Part shown: positions 1 to 10,236 of the stretch, in pieces | Layout of the letters: every line of letters starts with the position of its first letter | How positions within the stretch are numbered: the first letter of the stretch is position 1 | Source of the DNA: Kaistia terrae | Lineage (GTDB): Bacteria; Pseudomonadota; Alphaproteobacteria; Rhizobiales; Kaistiaceae | Assembly: GCF_026344005.1 (NCBI RefSeq) | Contig: NZ_JAPKNH010000003.1 | Location: forward strand, 1-64,000 | DNA length: 64,000 bases | Direction of reading: 5' to 3' | Position numbers and translations under genes: made by a program | The notes under the pieces: model-generated | The model's database searches: none | Told to the model about the DNA's origin: nothing | What the model saw: the letters and a program-made list of their open reading frames with translations, nothing else

Positions 1-2
1 AG

Positions 3-1520
3 GTGATTGGCGCAATAACCCGCTCCAGCGATGCCTTCATCGATCTTGAGCTCCGGAACGGGAGCAACTGGGTGCTTCCCGCCGCCGGAGTGGCGGTCAA
101 CTCGCAGGTCGATCAGCTGGTAAACAGCAACAGCACAATCGCGTTCGCGCAGCCGGTTGGCTCGTCGCCGGTCTTTCAGAGTCTCACCGTTGGAAACTAT
201 CGAGGCATCAACGGCACGCTCGTCATGAACGCCGCCTTTGTGGGCGCAGGCGCAGGCGACCGGCTCATCATCGACGGCGGAACGGCCACGGGTCAGACCG
301 GCATCATCGTACACGCCCTTGGCAATGTGGCACCGACTTCGGGCGATGGCATCGGCCTCATCCATGCCATCCATGGCGGTCAGACCGATACGGGCGCCTT
401 CTCGTTGGGTCGTCGCGTCGCTGGCGGCGCCTATGAGTACGGTCTCTATCGCGGCGGCGCGTCGGGGGCCGACGACTGGTTTCTGCGATCGACGCAGGCG
501 GGCGGCACCGGACCCGATGCATTGCCCAACTTGCGGCCGGAAGTCGCCGTCGATACAGCACTCCCCGCCATCGCTTCGCAGTACAGCATGGCGATCCTCG
601 GCACGCACGCCGAACGCGCGGCCGCACGAGCCACCCAGCCAGGCGGGCACGCAAGTGCCGCCTGGGCTCGCCTGTTCGGCGAGACGGGCAGCCAAGGCTC
701 CAGCGGCGGCAATGCGGCGACCCAGTTGGACCGCTTCCTGGACAACGGCCCAAGTTACGATATCGACCTTGCCGGCTTCCAGGCAGGCTACGATGTTCTG
801 ATCTCGAGCCCTGGCGAAGCGGTGCAGAACGCCATCGGCTTCTATGTCGGCAGCGGTCAGGCGCGCGGCAGTGTCGATGCGGTCTATGGCGGCACGGCTG
901 GCAGCGTGTCGATGGACGCCTACTCCCTCGGCGCCTACTGGACGCATTCGCAGGCGAGCGGCCTCTACATCGATACGGTGCTTCAAGGCACCTTCTTCAC
1001 GGAGGCAAGCGCGAGCTCGGTTCTTGGCGAGGAATTGAAGTCGGACGGTTTCGGCGTGAACGCTTCGCTGGAGGCGGGCTACCGGTTCGACCTTGGCGGC
1101 GGCTGGGCGATCGAGCCGCAGGCCCAGCTTGTTTATCAGCGTCTGTCCTTCGATGATGGCGCGGACAGTTTTGGCTCGATCCACTACGACGCGGCCAACG
1201 ATGTCCTCGGTGGAATCGGCGCGCGTGTCAGCCGTGCGTGGCGGCTGGAGAGCGGCCCCAAGCTGACCGGCTCCGCACGGGCCAGCCTATGGAACGCCTT
1301 CGGAGATGGCACGGAGGTCGCCTTCGCCGACCCGTCCGGCGCCAACGCGGCGTCCTTCTATTCAGGTCTGGGCGGCACATCGGTCCAGCTCGACCTCGAC
1401 GCCTCGATGGCGATTTCCGACGCCGTCAGCCTGTTCGTATCCGGTGACTATGATGTGCGGGTGGATGGCGAGCAGGGACATGCTGTCGGAGGACGCATCG
1501 GCTTCAACGTAAGCTGGTAG
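3..1520 (+). CDS. Autotransporter, C-terminal part (5' end outside the window)
   Basis: Outer-membrane autotransporter (type V secretion). The reading frame is open from the window edge, so the GTG at 3 is probably internal and the true start lies upstream. Residues about 55-165 look like the C-terminal end of a pertactin-like beta-helical passenger (GINGTLVMN, DRLIIDGG, ARDYGLYRG-like segments). From about residue 215 to 505 it is a typical autotransporter beta-barrel with alternating aromatic and Gly residues, ending in the aromatic FNVSW that is usual for barrel recognition by Bam. No signal peptide is visible because the N-terminus is missing. It converges on the giant autotransporter that ends at 1687. 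The cargo function is unknown. Confidence 0.85.
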   Translation: MIGAITRSSDAFIDLELRNGSNWVLPAAGVAVNSQVDQLVNSNSTIAFAQPVGSSPVFQSLTVGNYRGINGTLVMNAAFVGAGAGDRLIIDGGTATGQTGIIVHALGNVAPTSGDGIGLIHAIHGGQTDTGAFSLGRRVAGGAYEYGLYRGGASGADDWFLRSTQAGGTGPDALPNLRPEVAVDTALPAIASQYSMAILGTHAERAAARATQPGGHASAAWARLFGETGSQGSSGGNAATQLDRFLDNGPSYDIDLAGFQAGYDVLISSPGEAVQNAIGFYVGSGQARGSVDAVYGGTAGSVSMDAYSLGAYWTHSQASGLYIDTVLQGTFFTEASASSVLGEELKSDGFGVNASLEAGYRFDLGGGWAIEPQAQLVYQRLSFDDGADSFGSIHYDAANDVLGGIGARVSRAWRLESGPKLTGSARASLWNAFGDGTEVAFADPSGANAASFYSGLGGTSVQLDLDASMAISDAVSLFVSGDYDVRVDGEQGHAVGGRIGFNVSW

Positions 1521-1686
1521 GAGGCACCAAGGCGTTTACGCGAAGGCTCCTTGCAGAAAGTCCTGCGCCCTCAAGCCACTTCCAGAAGCATCAGCTAAGG
1601 AGAGAACGCATAGAGGGTCGCTGCTCTTACCACCCATTCCCATCGTCACCCGGATCAGGACCACCTAGACATTACGGGCTGGACAC

Positions 1687-4600
1687 TCAGAACGAATAGT
1701 CAAGGCGCAGGCGGCCGCTGAAGACGGTCTCGTCGTCGGAGAGCAGGGAATCGACGTTGCCGCGCAATGTCAGCTTGTCCGATAGCGACAAGTCGATGCC
1801 GGCACCAAGATCGGCAAACAGGTTCTGCTGGCTGTCCTGGATCGCGAAGGTCGGGCTGCCGGCCCCTGCCCCCAGGAAGGCCGCATCGACGGATGGGTCG
1901 TTGCCGAACAGCGCCACGGCGCCGGCCCTTAGCGTGAACTGTCCTTCCATGTCGCCGAGCTTCAGCGTGCTGCCAAAGTTGACGAAAGGATTGAAGCTCA
2001 CCGTCGTCTGGTCGAAGGACGAAAGCGCAAGCCCGAAATCGCCGGCACCCGTCTCGTCATAGGCCCCCTGATGCAACCAGGTTATGCCGAGATCCGCGGC
2101 CGGCTCGATGAAGGCAGGTCCGAAATCGAAGCGGCGTTCGAGTCGGACATGGGCAGCAGCCCAATAGCCGTCCTGGTCGCCCCTGGCGTTGAGCATGTCG
2201 CCGCCGACCGCGAGGCTCCGGACGAGATCCGAATTGTACCAGCCGCCGCTGACCGAACCGGAGACGACCACGGCGCCAAAATCCTTGCTGAGGCTGACGC
2301 CGCCGAGATAGCGGGTGACGTCGGCACCGCCGCCGTCGATATCGAGATTGCCGCTCTCCCACGCGCCGGCAATGCCAAGCAGCGTATCGGCCGAAAGGCG
2401 CGTCTGCATGCCCATCGACAGGCCCCAGGCATCCTCCGAATAGGACGGCCCTGCATGGTTCTGCGAGACATCGAGATAGCGATTGTAGACGCGCGCCCAG
2501 GCGCAGGTACCGTCTTCTCCCGTCACATCCATGCCGTCGCTCTCGCGCCGGCCGCAACCCCGCAATTCGTCGGCGAAGGCGAGCGCCGCGATGAAGGTCG
2601 CGTCCGATGCTGCCAGCGCCTCGTCGGCAATCAGCCCGTCATAGACGTCGAGCAGCGAGGCGAGATCGGGCGCGTTCAGCGCCGTTCCCGCCAGCGTGCT
2701 GAGGAAACCGGTCGCGCCCGGCGCCGCGTTCTGGAACAGCAGCGCGTCCAGATAATTGCCGAAGCTGTTGTGGTTGGCGTTGACCCGTTGGAGATCGAGG
2801 CTCGAGAACGGGCCGCTACGCGTGCCGGACCAGGGCGTCGTGTCGATGTCGAAGGAGAGGACCAGCGTGTCCTCGCCCGACTTGACGGTCGGGCTGACCG
2901 AAAGCGCGTATTGCACCGTCGCCGAATTGGCGATGGTCAGCATCGAAGTATCGAACGACGTCGCGCTGTCGAGGATATAGGCCGAGCCGGAACGGAGCGC
3001 ATTGCCGGGATTGGCTAGCACGACGTTCGGGCTGATTGCGCCCGCGAGGGTAAGCGCGCCCGGCAGCACGTCCGTGACAAGCGACAGCATGTCGCTCGCA
3101 ACCACCGACCCGCTCACCACCTGGCTCGGATCGAAATCGGCCTCATAGGTCGAGGTCGACTGGAGATAGATGTTGATTGGCGCCGAGATGGTGGTGCTGG
3201 CGATCACACCCGTGCCGCCCGGCGCGATGGTGCCGTAGGAAACGAAGGAAGAGACGTTGCCGCCGAGCGTGATTTCCGATCCGGAGTTCAGGCGGCCATA
3301 GTTGAAGAAGTCGAAGATGCCCTCCGACCCGCCTTCGACGACCGACGTGCCGAGGATCGAGCCGGTGATGGTTCCCAGATTCTGGATCACGAACGTATTG
3401 GCGCTGTCGATGCGAACGGCATAGCTCGACGCATTGCCGCTGGTGATCGTGCCACTGTTGGTCAGGGCCGAGCTGGAGCCGCCGGCCAGAACGCCGATCG
3501 TCTCGGCGCCATTGGCGCCGGTCGCGACCGTGGCGCCCTGGGCGATGTTGATGATGACGTCGCCGGTGCTCTGGTTCTTGTAACTGTCGCTGCTGACGAG
3601 CAGGCCGCGCCCGTTTTCGCCCGATGCGGTGACGTTGGCATTGACGTTGACCGTGACCGTGCCGCTCTGGTCGTTCGTGGCGATGCCGCCAGCGCTGAGC
3701 GCCACGATACCGACCGAGCCGGCGCCGGTGACGGTGACCGGCGCGCCGACCGAGACGGTCACGTCGCCGCCATTGCCCGCCGCGCCGACGCTGCCGACAT
3801 AGATCGTGTCCTTCGGATTGCTGGACTTCATCGCGGCGATGCCGCCGGAGCCGCCGACCGATTGCGCGACGATTCCGTCGGACGCGACGCCGGTCGTCAG
3901 GATCGCGCCGTTCGAGGTCACCTTGACGGTGCCGCCATCGCCACCGGCGCCGGGGTCTTCGACGATCGAGATGCCGGCGCCGATGTTGAGGTCGAGCCAG
4001 CTGTCCGAGAAGCCGAGGCCGATATCGCCGGCCGTGCCGCCACCGCCGCCGACCGACTGGGCGAAGATGCCGGTACCGCTGAAACCGGAGGTGTTGCGGA
4101 TCGTGCCGGTATTCTCGACCGTCACATCGCCGCCGTTGCCGCCACCGCCGCCACCGCCGCCGAGGGTGACGACCGCCGTCAGGCTCGACGAACCCGCGCC
4201 GCCATCGCCACCGCCGCCGCCGACCGACTGGGCGAAGATGCCGGAGCCGCCGGCGAGGAAGGTCAGGATGGCGTCGCCCGTGACGCCGCCCTGGAGGCCG
4301 GTATATTTCGCGACATAGGACGGGTCCGGCCCCTGGATGTCGATCGCGCCGGAGTTGGTCACCGACACGGCGCCGCCATCGCCGCCGCCGGCGCCCGAGC
4401 CGCCGACCGCGACGTCGATCGACGAGAAGCTCGGCAGGAAATTGCTGGGCAGGTCGGTGATCGTGGTCGCCATCTGGTTCGTGGTCCAGGCGTCGATGCC
4501 GAGCGATCCTTCGCCACCATTGCCACCGCCGCCGCCGACCGATTGCGCATGGATACCGTGGGCGAGCTGGCCCGACGTGGTGATATCGCCGGAATTGTTG

Positions 4601-7600
4601 ACCGTGACGGCGCCGCCCGAGCCGCCGCCGCCACCGCCGCCGCCGATCTGGACGGTGGCATTGATCGCGAAGCTCTTGGTCTTCTCCTCGTCATTTTCTT
4701 CCGGAGCCGGGCATATATATTGGCCCTGCTCGCCGAGATTGCAGATGTCGCTCATCGCGAACGAGGTCGCCGAAGCGGTGCCGCCATCGCCGCCGCCGCC
4801 GCCGACCGATTGCGCGAAGATGGCGCGCGAACGGATGCCGGTCGTGGTGATGTCGCCGGTGTTGGTCACCGAGACCGTATCGGCATCGCCGCCGCTGCCG
4901 CCGCTACCGCCCTTGCCGACATTGACGCTCACGCTGAGCGTCACGGAACTCTCGGGCAATTTCACCGGCGGCGTCAGGTCGACGCCGATATAGCCGGCGC
5001 TGCCGCCGCGCCCGCCGCCGCCGCCGACGGACTGGGCGAAGATGCCGTCGGACCCGCCGGCCTCGGTCAGGATCGAGGCCTTGTTGATCACCGTGACCGT
5101 GCCGGAATCCCCGCCCCCGCCCCCGCCACCGCCGACGCTGACCTGGACGTTCTCGGCGGTGCCCTGGCCGATCTGGGTCAGCACGACATAGGTCGAGCCG
5201 CCATTGCCGCCATCGCCGCCGATCGACTGGGCAAAGATGCCGGGCGACCAGAAGCTCTTGGTCGTGATCGCACCGGTATTCGTCACCGCGACCGCATCGC
5301 TCTGGGCGCCGAACCCGCCATCGCCGCCGACATCGACGTCGACATTGATCGAGGCCTGCGTGTTGATGCTCAGATTGCCGGCATAGACGCTGCCGCCATC
5401 GCCGCCATTGCCGCCGATCGCCTGCGCGAAGATGCCGACGCTGCCGAAATCGCCCGTGACGATCGACGAGGCATTGTCGACCGTGACCGTGCCGGAGCGT
5501 CCGCCCGGCGCGCCGCCGCCGCCGACCGCCACGCTGACCTGGCCCGAGACGCCGCCTGTCTGTGGCGTCGCGATATTGACGGAAATCTCCGCCGCGAAGC
5601 CGCCGGATCCGCCCGCGCCGCCAAGGCTCTGCGCCATGATGCCATGCGAGAACGCGCCATCGGTGGCGATCGTGGTGTTGCTGGCGGTGGTGGCGACGAT
5701 GACATCACCGGCCTGCCCGCCCTGTCCGCCCGCGCCGCCGACCGCGACGGAGACATTGCCGATATCGGCGACATTGGCGATCATCGTGCCGCGCGCCCGG
5801 CCGCCGCCGCCGCCCAGCGACTGCGCATAGATGCCGGCCGAGAGCGCACCGGATGTCGTGATATCGCCGCTCGATGTGACGCTGACATCGCCGGCCGTGC
5901 CGCCGGCGCCGCCATGGCCGCCGAGCTCGATGACGATGTTTCCGGCCGAGGCGACATTGGCGGTCGCGTCGCTGGCGAGCGTGATGCCGGCATCGCCGCC
6001 GAACCCGCCCAGCGACGACGCATAGATGCCGTCCGAATGATGGCCGGACGTCTGGATCGCGCCGGTCGAGACGACCGTCACCTTGCCGGCGTCGCCGCCT
6101 GTCCCGCCCGAGCCGCCAATGCCGACCTCGACATTGCCGACCGTCAGGGCCGTCGCATTCAGCACGACGGCGCCCGAGCCGCCACCGCCACCGGTGCTGA
6201 CAGCCGAAATGGCCGAGGACGACGCGCCCTTGGTCGAGATCGGGCCATTGGCCGTCACCTCGACATCGCCGGCATTGCCGCCGCTGCCGCCGGAACCGCC
6301 GAGATCGACGCTGATCGTGCCGAGCTGGGCTTCGGCCGTCGTGATCACGGTGCCGCCATGGCCGCCGCCGCCACCGACCGAATGGGCCAGGATGCCAGCC
6401 GCGGAATCGCCCGTCGTCGAGATCGCGCCGCCGGCGGTCACGCTGACCGTGCCGGTGACGCTACCGCCCTTGCCGCCCTTGCCGCCGATGCTGACGCCGA
6501 TCGTCGCCGCATCGAGCGTCGCATTGTCGATGACGATGCCCGAATGGCCACCGCCGCCGCCCACTGCCTCGGCGACAATGCCGGCGGCATGGTCGCCCGC
6601 CGTCGAGATCGCGCCGACCGTCGTGACGGTCACGGCCGATGCCGAGCCACCTTCGCCGCCGGAACCGCCGACATTGTTCTGGATCTCGATGCCGCCCATC
6701 AGGTCGGCATTGATGACGCTGGTCGCCGAACCGCCGCCGCCACCGGCCGATTGCGCGAAGACGCCATCCGCGAGATGGCCGAGCGTCGTGATCGGCACGA
6801 CCAGATTGACCGTCACCGTATCGCCCGATCCGCCATCGCCGCCGCTGCCGCCCACGGCATGGCTGTAGCCGGCGACAAGGCCGCTGGCCGCGACCGCGCT
6901 ACCGCCGGTGCCGCCGCCGCCGCCGGCCGATTGCGCCACGACGCCACGCGAACGGTCGCCCGAGGTCGTGATCGCGCCGGTCGCGGTGTTGACCTGGCTG
7001 ACCGACACCGCGCCGGCATTGCCGCCGCCGCCGCCCGCGCCGCCGATCGCCTGCACATAGACGACTCCCGTTGCGACTGCATTGGCGCCATCGCCACCGC
7101 CACCGCCGACGGATTGCGCCGTCACCGCATCGGCATCGTTGCCGGAGGTCGAGATGCTGTTGGAGAAGGCGACGGAAACCGTGCCGCCATCGCCACCGGC
7201 GCCGCCAGCCTGCCCACCGACCGAGAAGCTGCCGGTCGCCGACATGGCGGATCCGCCGCCACCGCCTAGGCTCGCCGCGAACAGCGCGTCGGAACCGTCG
7301 CCAAGCGTATCGATGGCGGCCGCAGACGTGACGGAGACATTGCCGCCCTTACCGCCCTGGCCGCCCGCCGCGCCGATCGTCGCGATACCGGTGTTGGCGC
7401 CGCCGCTGCCGCCGCCGCCGCCGATGCTGTCCGCATAGATGCCGCGCGACGCGCTGCCCGTGGTCAGAATCGACTGGCCGGAGACCGAGACCGTGACGGT
7501 GCCGCCATCGCCGCCGGCGAGGTTGCTGCCGCCGAGCCCGGTCAGGCCGAGATCCTGCAGCGCCTTGCCGCCGCCACCGCCGATCGATTGCGCGACGATG

Positions 7601-9066
7601 GCGTCCGACAGATGACCGGCCGTGGCGATGCCGACGCCGTTCGGGCTGCCCGAAAGCGTGGCGACCAGGGTGACGATGCCGCCATCGCCAAAACTCTGCT
7701 CGCCGGCGCCATAGCCGGAGGCCAGGCCCGAACCGGCAAAGCCGCCGATCGACTGCAGCACGATCGCATCGGACGACGCGCCGCTCGTCGCGGCATGGCC
7801 GGCAAGATAGACGCTGACATTGCCGGCATCGCCGCCGCCGGCCGCGGCACCGCCCTGGCCCTTCTGGCCGAACTGGTTCTGCGTGATGCCGCCATCGCCG
7901 CCGGCGCCGCCAAGGCTGCGGGCGAACAGGGCACGCGACTGGTCGCCCGTAAGATCGGCGGAAAACTGGAATGCCGACGTGGTCGATCCGACCGCAACGC
8001 TGCCGCCGGCCCCGCCCGCGCCGCCGGCGCCGCCGGAGGAATCGTCGTTTCCGGTCACCGCGCCGCCTGCGCCGCCCGCACCGCCGAGCGATTGCGCGAG
8101 GAGGCCGACAAAGCCGGGCGTGGTCGTGCCGGTCACGGCCATGCCGCCGGTGACTGTGACGTCGCCACCGGCGCCGCCCGCGCCACCTGCGCCACCGGTC
8201 GCCTTCTGCACCGAAAGACCGGCGCCCGAGACGGCGATACCGCCCTCGCCTCCGGCGCCCCCCTCCGAACTGGCGACGGCGCCCACGCCGGAGCCGTTCG
8301 CGACCGTGACATTCGCCAGGGCCAGCGCGGCATTGGCCGCACCCGCGGCTCCACCGGCGCCGCCGAGGCTACCGACGACATTGTTGATGCCGATGGTCGA
8401 AACATTGCTGCCGACGCTGCCGCCGGCACCACCCTGGCTCAAGGCCGAAATGCCGGTGGCGCCGCCGCTGATCGACAGCGCGCCGATATTGGCGGTAACG
8501 CTTGCCGTGCCGCTGTTGCCGCCGGCCCCGCTGGCGCCGGCGGTGATGTCATCATGGTCCGGGGCGATCGGCTGGACGTCGCCGGCCCCGCCAATGCCGC
8601 CGACGCTCGAAGCGCTGATCGCCGTGACGCCGGCGCCGCTGATCGATACGCTCGGCGCGACGATGGTGATGCCGGCATCCGCAGCCTGCCCACCGGCGCC
8701 GCCCGGCGTGCCGCCATTCGCGCCGGTGACGGAAAGCGTCAGGCCTGACGCGTTCACGGTCGCGAAGCCATAGGACGGGCTCGAATAGTGGATCGTGCCG
8801 GACGTCGATCCGGAATTCGAGATCGTCGCGATTGACGTACCAGCGGCAGGACTGAGCGCGCCCGACAGCGAGGTGAAGATCGTGTCGCCGATGTCGCTAT
8901 AGGTGACGGGAAGGCTCGGATTGCCCGTGCAGGTGACAGTCGAGTTGCCGCTGTCATAGGCGCAGGGATCGGCGAAGGCCGGGGCCGGCAGCATCGCCGA
9001 TAGGCTGAAAGCCGTGGTCGCACCGAGGCCGAGGATGGCTACCGACTTCGAGCAGATCCAACGCAT
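1687..9066 (-). CDS. Giant Gly-rich repeat autotransporter (2459 aa)
   Basis: Very large type V secreted surface protein. Residues 1-32 are a Sec signal peptide ending in AFA. From about 90 to 1950 the passenger is made of repeats of roughly 60-80 residues that each close with a GI(F/Y/V)AQS(V/I/L)GGGGG block; I count at least 23 copies. The segments between blocks carry alternating V/T/N/I strands typical of a parallel beta-helix. Two Cys-bearing inserts break the pattern (CNLGEQ and the YICPAP loop near residues 1450-1460). Residues about 2200-2459 form the translocator barrel, ending RLRLDYSF. The start ATG at 9066 has a GGTGGGG stretch upstream. The low-complexity repeats make a long open frame on the other strand, which is a shadow. 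A structural or adhesin role is likely by family, but the ligand is unknown. Confidence 0.9.
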   Translation of the reverse strand: MRWICSKSVAILGLGATTAFSLSAMLPAPAFADPCAYDSGNSTVTCTGNPSLPVTYSDIGDTIFTSLSGALSPAAGTSIATISNSGSTSGTIHYSSPSYGFATVNASGLTLSVTGANGGTPGGAGGQAADAGITIVAPSVSISGAGVTAISASSVGGIGGAGDVQPIAPDHDDITAGASGAGGNSGTASVTANIGALSISGGATGISALSQGGAGGSVGSNVSTIGINNVVGSLGGAGGAAGAANAALALANVTVANGSGVGAVASSEGGAGGEGGIAVSGAGLSVQKATGGAGGAGGAGGDVTVTGGMAVTGTTTPGFVGLLAQSLGGAGGAGGAVTGNDDSSGGAGGAGGAGGSVAVGSTTSAFQFSADLTGDQSRALFARSLGGAGGDGGITQNQFGQKGQGGAAAGGGDAGNVSVYLAGHAATSGASSDAIVLQSIGGFAGSGLASGYGAGEQSFGDGGIVTLVATLSGSPNGVGIATAGHLSDAIVAQSIGGGGGKALQDLGLTGLGGSNLAGGDGGTVTVSVSGQSILTTGSASRGIYADSIGGGGGSGGANTGIATIGAAGGQGGKGGNVSVTSAAAIDTLGDGSDALFAASLGGGGGSAMSATGSFSVGGQAGGAGGDGGTVSVAFSNSISTSGNDADAVTAQSVGGGGGDGANAVATGVVYVQAIGGAGGGGGNAGAVSVSQVNTATGAITTSGDRSRGVVAQSAGGGGGTGGSAVAASGLVAGYSHAVGGSGGDGGSGDTVTVNLVVPITTLGHLADGVFAQSAGGGGGSATSVINADLMGGIEIQNNVGGSGGEGGSASAVTVTTVGAISTAGDHAAGIVAEAVGGGGGHSGIVIDNATLDAATIGVSIGGKGGKGGSVTGTVSVTAGGAISTTGDSAAGILAHSVGGGGGHGGTVITTAEAQLGTISVDLGGSGGSGGNAGDVEVTANGPISTKGASSSAISAVSTGGGGGSGAVVLNATALTVGNVEVGIGGSGGTGGDAGKVTVVSTGAIQTSGHHSDGIYASSLGGFGGDAGITLASDATANVASAGNIVIELGGHGGAGGTAGDVSVTSSGDITTSGALSAGIYAQSLGGGGGRARGTMIANVADIGNVSVAVGGAGGQGGQAGDVIVATTASNTTIATDGAFSHGIMAQSLGGAGGSGGFAAEISVNIATPQTGGVSGQVSVAVGGGGAPGGRSGTVTVDNASSIVTGDFGSVGIFAQAIGGNGGDGGSVYAGNLSINTQASINVDVDVGGDGGFGAQSDAVAVTNTGAITTKSFWSPGIFAQSIGGDGGNGGSTYVVLTQIGQGTAENVQVSVGGGGGGGGDSGTVTVINKASILTEAGGSDGIFAQSVGGGGGRGGSAGYIGVDLTPPVKLPESSVTLSVSVNVGKGGSGGSGGDADTVSVTNTGDITTTGIRSRAIFAQSVGGGGGDGGTASATSFAMSDICNLGEQGQYICPAPEENDEEKTKSFAINATVQIGGGGGGGGSGGAVTVNNSGDITTSGQLAHGIHAQSVGGGGGNGGEGSLGIDAWTTNQMATTITDLPSNFLPSFSSIDVAVGGSGAGGGDGGAVSVTNSGAIDIQGPDPSYVAKYTGLQGGVTGDAILTFLAGGSGIFAQSVGGGGGDGGAGSSSLTAVVTLGGGGGGGGNGGDVTVENTGTIRNTSGFSGTGIFAQSVGGGGGTAGDIGLGFSDSWLDLNIGAGISIVEDPGAGGDGGTVKVTSNGAILTTGVASDGIVAQSVGGSGGIAAMKSSNPKDTIYVGSVGAAGNGGDVTVSVGAPVTVTGAGSVGIVALSAGGIATNDQSGTVTVNVNANVTASGENGRGLLVSSDSYKNQSTGDVIINIAQGATVATGANGAETIGVLAGGSSSALTNSGTITSGNASSYAVRIDSANTFVIQNLGTITGSILGTSVVEGGSEGIFDFFNYGRLNSGSEITLGGNVSSFVSYGTIAPGGTGVIASTTISAPINIYLQSTSTYEADFDPSQVVSGSVVASDMLSLVTDVLPGALTLAGAISPNVVLANPGNALRSGSAYILDSATSFDTSMLTIANSATVQYALSVSPTVKSGEDTLVLSFDIDTTPWSGTRSGPFSSLDLQRVNANHNSFGNYLDALLFQNAAPGATGFLSTLAGTALNAPDLASLLDVYDGLIADEALAASDATFIAALAFADELRGCGRRESDGMDVTGEDGTCAWARVYNRYLDVSQNHAGPSYSEDAWGLSMGMQTRLSADTLLGIAGAWESGNLDIDGGGADVTRYLGGVSLSKDFGAVVVSGSVSGGWYNSDLVRSLAVGGDMLNARGDQDGYWAAAHVRLERRFDFGPAFIEPAADLGITWLHQGAYDETGAGDFGLALSSFDQTTVSFNPFVNFGSTLKLGDMEGQFTLRAGAVALFGNDPSVDAAFLGAGAGSPTFAIQDSQQNLFADLGAGIDLSLSDKLTLRGNVDSLLSDDETVFSGRLRLDYSF

Positions 9067-9731
9067 GTCAGCACCCCACCGGACGGCTTCATGAACAAGT
9101 CCGGCAGCTACGCTTCCATTACATATCCGCTCAAGACGTCATTTTGATAAAACCGAAAGATCGGCATCGCAACCTCGGGGTCACGCCAGCTGACGTCGCA
9201 TCATGCATTAATAGTTTTACGATAATTAAATACTGAAAATATTTGTAACTATATATCTATCAAAGAACGGATTCAAAGTGCCACTTATATGCTTTCGTAT
9301 CGTAGTTAGCTAACGATACAAGCTGTAAAACACGTAATCGAATTTTGCTAATTTGCGAACGAAATAGCGAAGACACAGGCGCTCCGTGACGGCGTGACGG
9401 CCAATATCTGCATGTCTTTTGGTGAGGGCGCTCGATGCAGGAAAACACCTGCAGGCTCGTCGTTCCCAGGTCAATTCGGACCGGCGCATGAATCACGAGG
9501 GCTGTCCGATGTTGCATTTCGGCATCAATCGGTATGCGAGACTGCGCCGAAGGCCGGCTCAATACCTCGCACCCATTCCCGCCCGGCAGTTCCTGCGCCT
9601 GTAGCGGCCGAGCAGTTCTGTAGTCACACGGGCATGAAAGTTGAGCGCTCGCAGTCCATCCTGCATAGCGATATCCCACACCAGCACCGGACCCGCATAA
9701 GTCGCGAGCGTCAAACTCAACTCCCCGCGTG
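9067..9731. other. Non-coding spacer upstream of the giant autotransporter
   Basis: About 660 bases with no convincing gene. The part from 9170 to 9380 is clearly AT-rich compared with the rest of the window and should hold the promoter of the leftward giant autotransporter. A 7-bp inverted repeat lies at 9297-9319. The reading frames across 9260-9766 and 9394-9810 have poor composition, and I do not recognise any protein in them. Confidence 0.5.
9297..9319. promoter_or_regulatory. Inverted repeat, possible operator
   Basis: GTATCGT at 9297-9303 is the exact reverse complement of ACGATAC at 9313-9319. A perfect 10-bp palindrome GTTAGCTAAC lies inside at 9305-9314. It sits about 230 bp upstream of the giant autotransporter start in an AT-rich stretch, which fits a regulator binding site. 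No regulator is identified. Confidence 0.3.
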
Positions 9732-9746
9732 CCTGTGGTTTCGAAT

Positions 9747-10052
9747 TCACAGGCTCCCCGGCCCATCGGGAAATGCGTTCATCAGGATGAAAGTGCCGTC
9801 CTGGCGTTGATGCGCGTTTATCAGCGGTACAAGCCGTTTGAAATGCTCCGACGCACAATGCACGTCGAGGGCGGCACGGTCGGGCCATGCCTCGATGAAG
9901 ACGAAGTGTCCCGGATCCTTCTGGTCGATGAAAAGGTCATAGGCGATGCAGAGCGGCTCCTGCCGGGTCTTTTCGACCAGTTCGCGATAGAGCGGCAGCA
10001 CGATCTCGGCAGCCTCCGGGCGAATGAAATCCTGCGCGATGACTTTGAGCAC
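9747..10052 (-). CDS. Antibiotic-biosynthesis-monooxygenase (ABM/YgiN-like) family protein
   Basis: Small dimeric ferredoxin-like-fold protein of the ABM family, about 101 residues, the usual size for the family. Members act as cofactor-free monooxygenases on quinols or as stress-related enzymes. Visible family features are an N-terminal strand LKVIAQDF, a helix with LYRELVEKTRQEP, the CIAYDLFID strand, FVFIEAWPDRAALDVHCAS and the HFKRLVPLI helix. I chose the GTG at 10052 rather than the upstream ATG at 10115 because GGAGAA lies 6-10 bases in front of it and the extra 21 residues do not match the family. A hairpin (CCTGTG/CACAGG, 9732-9753) overlaps the stop codon. The SDR gene at 10237 is divergent, so the pair may share a control region. 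The substrate is unknown. Confidence 0.8.
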   Translation of the reverse strand: MLKVIAQDFIRPEAAEIVLPLYRELVEKTRQEPLCIAYDLFIDQKDPGHFVFIEAWPDRAALDVHCASEHFKRLVPLINAHQRQDGTFILMNAFPDGPGSL

Positions 10053-10236
10053 GAACCGTTCTCCATTGCCTCTGGGATGCGGGCCAGACAGACAGCAATT
10101 CGCCTCGTGGGACAAGGTGCTAGCCTGCGACCACCTGGATCGCGATACTCGTCAGAGGGTAAAAGGCTGCTATCGAAACAGGGGCCGCAAAATACCCTTC
10201 TGGTCTCGCTGTCGCGACGTTCAAGCGGAGTTTTCC

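Noticed and set aside
3862-7269. 1135-residue open frame on the plus strand opposite the giant autotransporter
   Set aside because: It is an antisense shadow. The Gly/Ala codons of the repeats read as Ala/Asp/Arg-rich text on the other strand, with no signal, domain or ribosome site.
9732-9753. TTCGAA stretch inside a stem that looked like a tRNA T-arm
   Set aside because: It is a short hairpin at the end of the monooxygenase gene. No acceptor or anticodon arms can be built around it.
9260-9810. Overlapping frames in the spacer before the monooxygenase gene (168 aa minus, 138 aa plus)
   Set aside because: Composition is mixed, no ribosome site or family is seen, and the two frames contradict each other.
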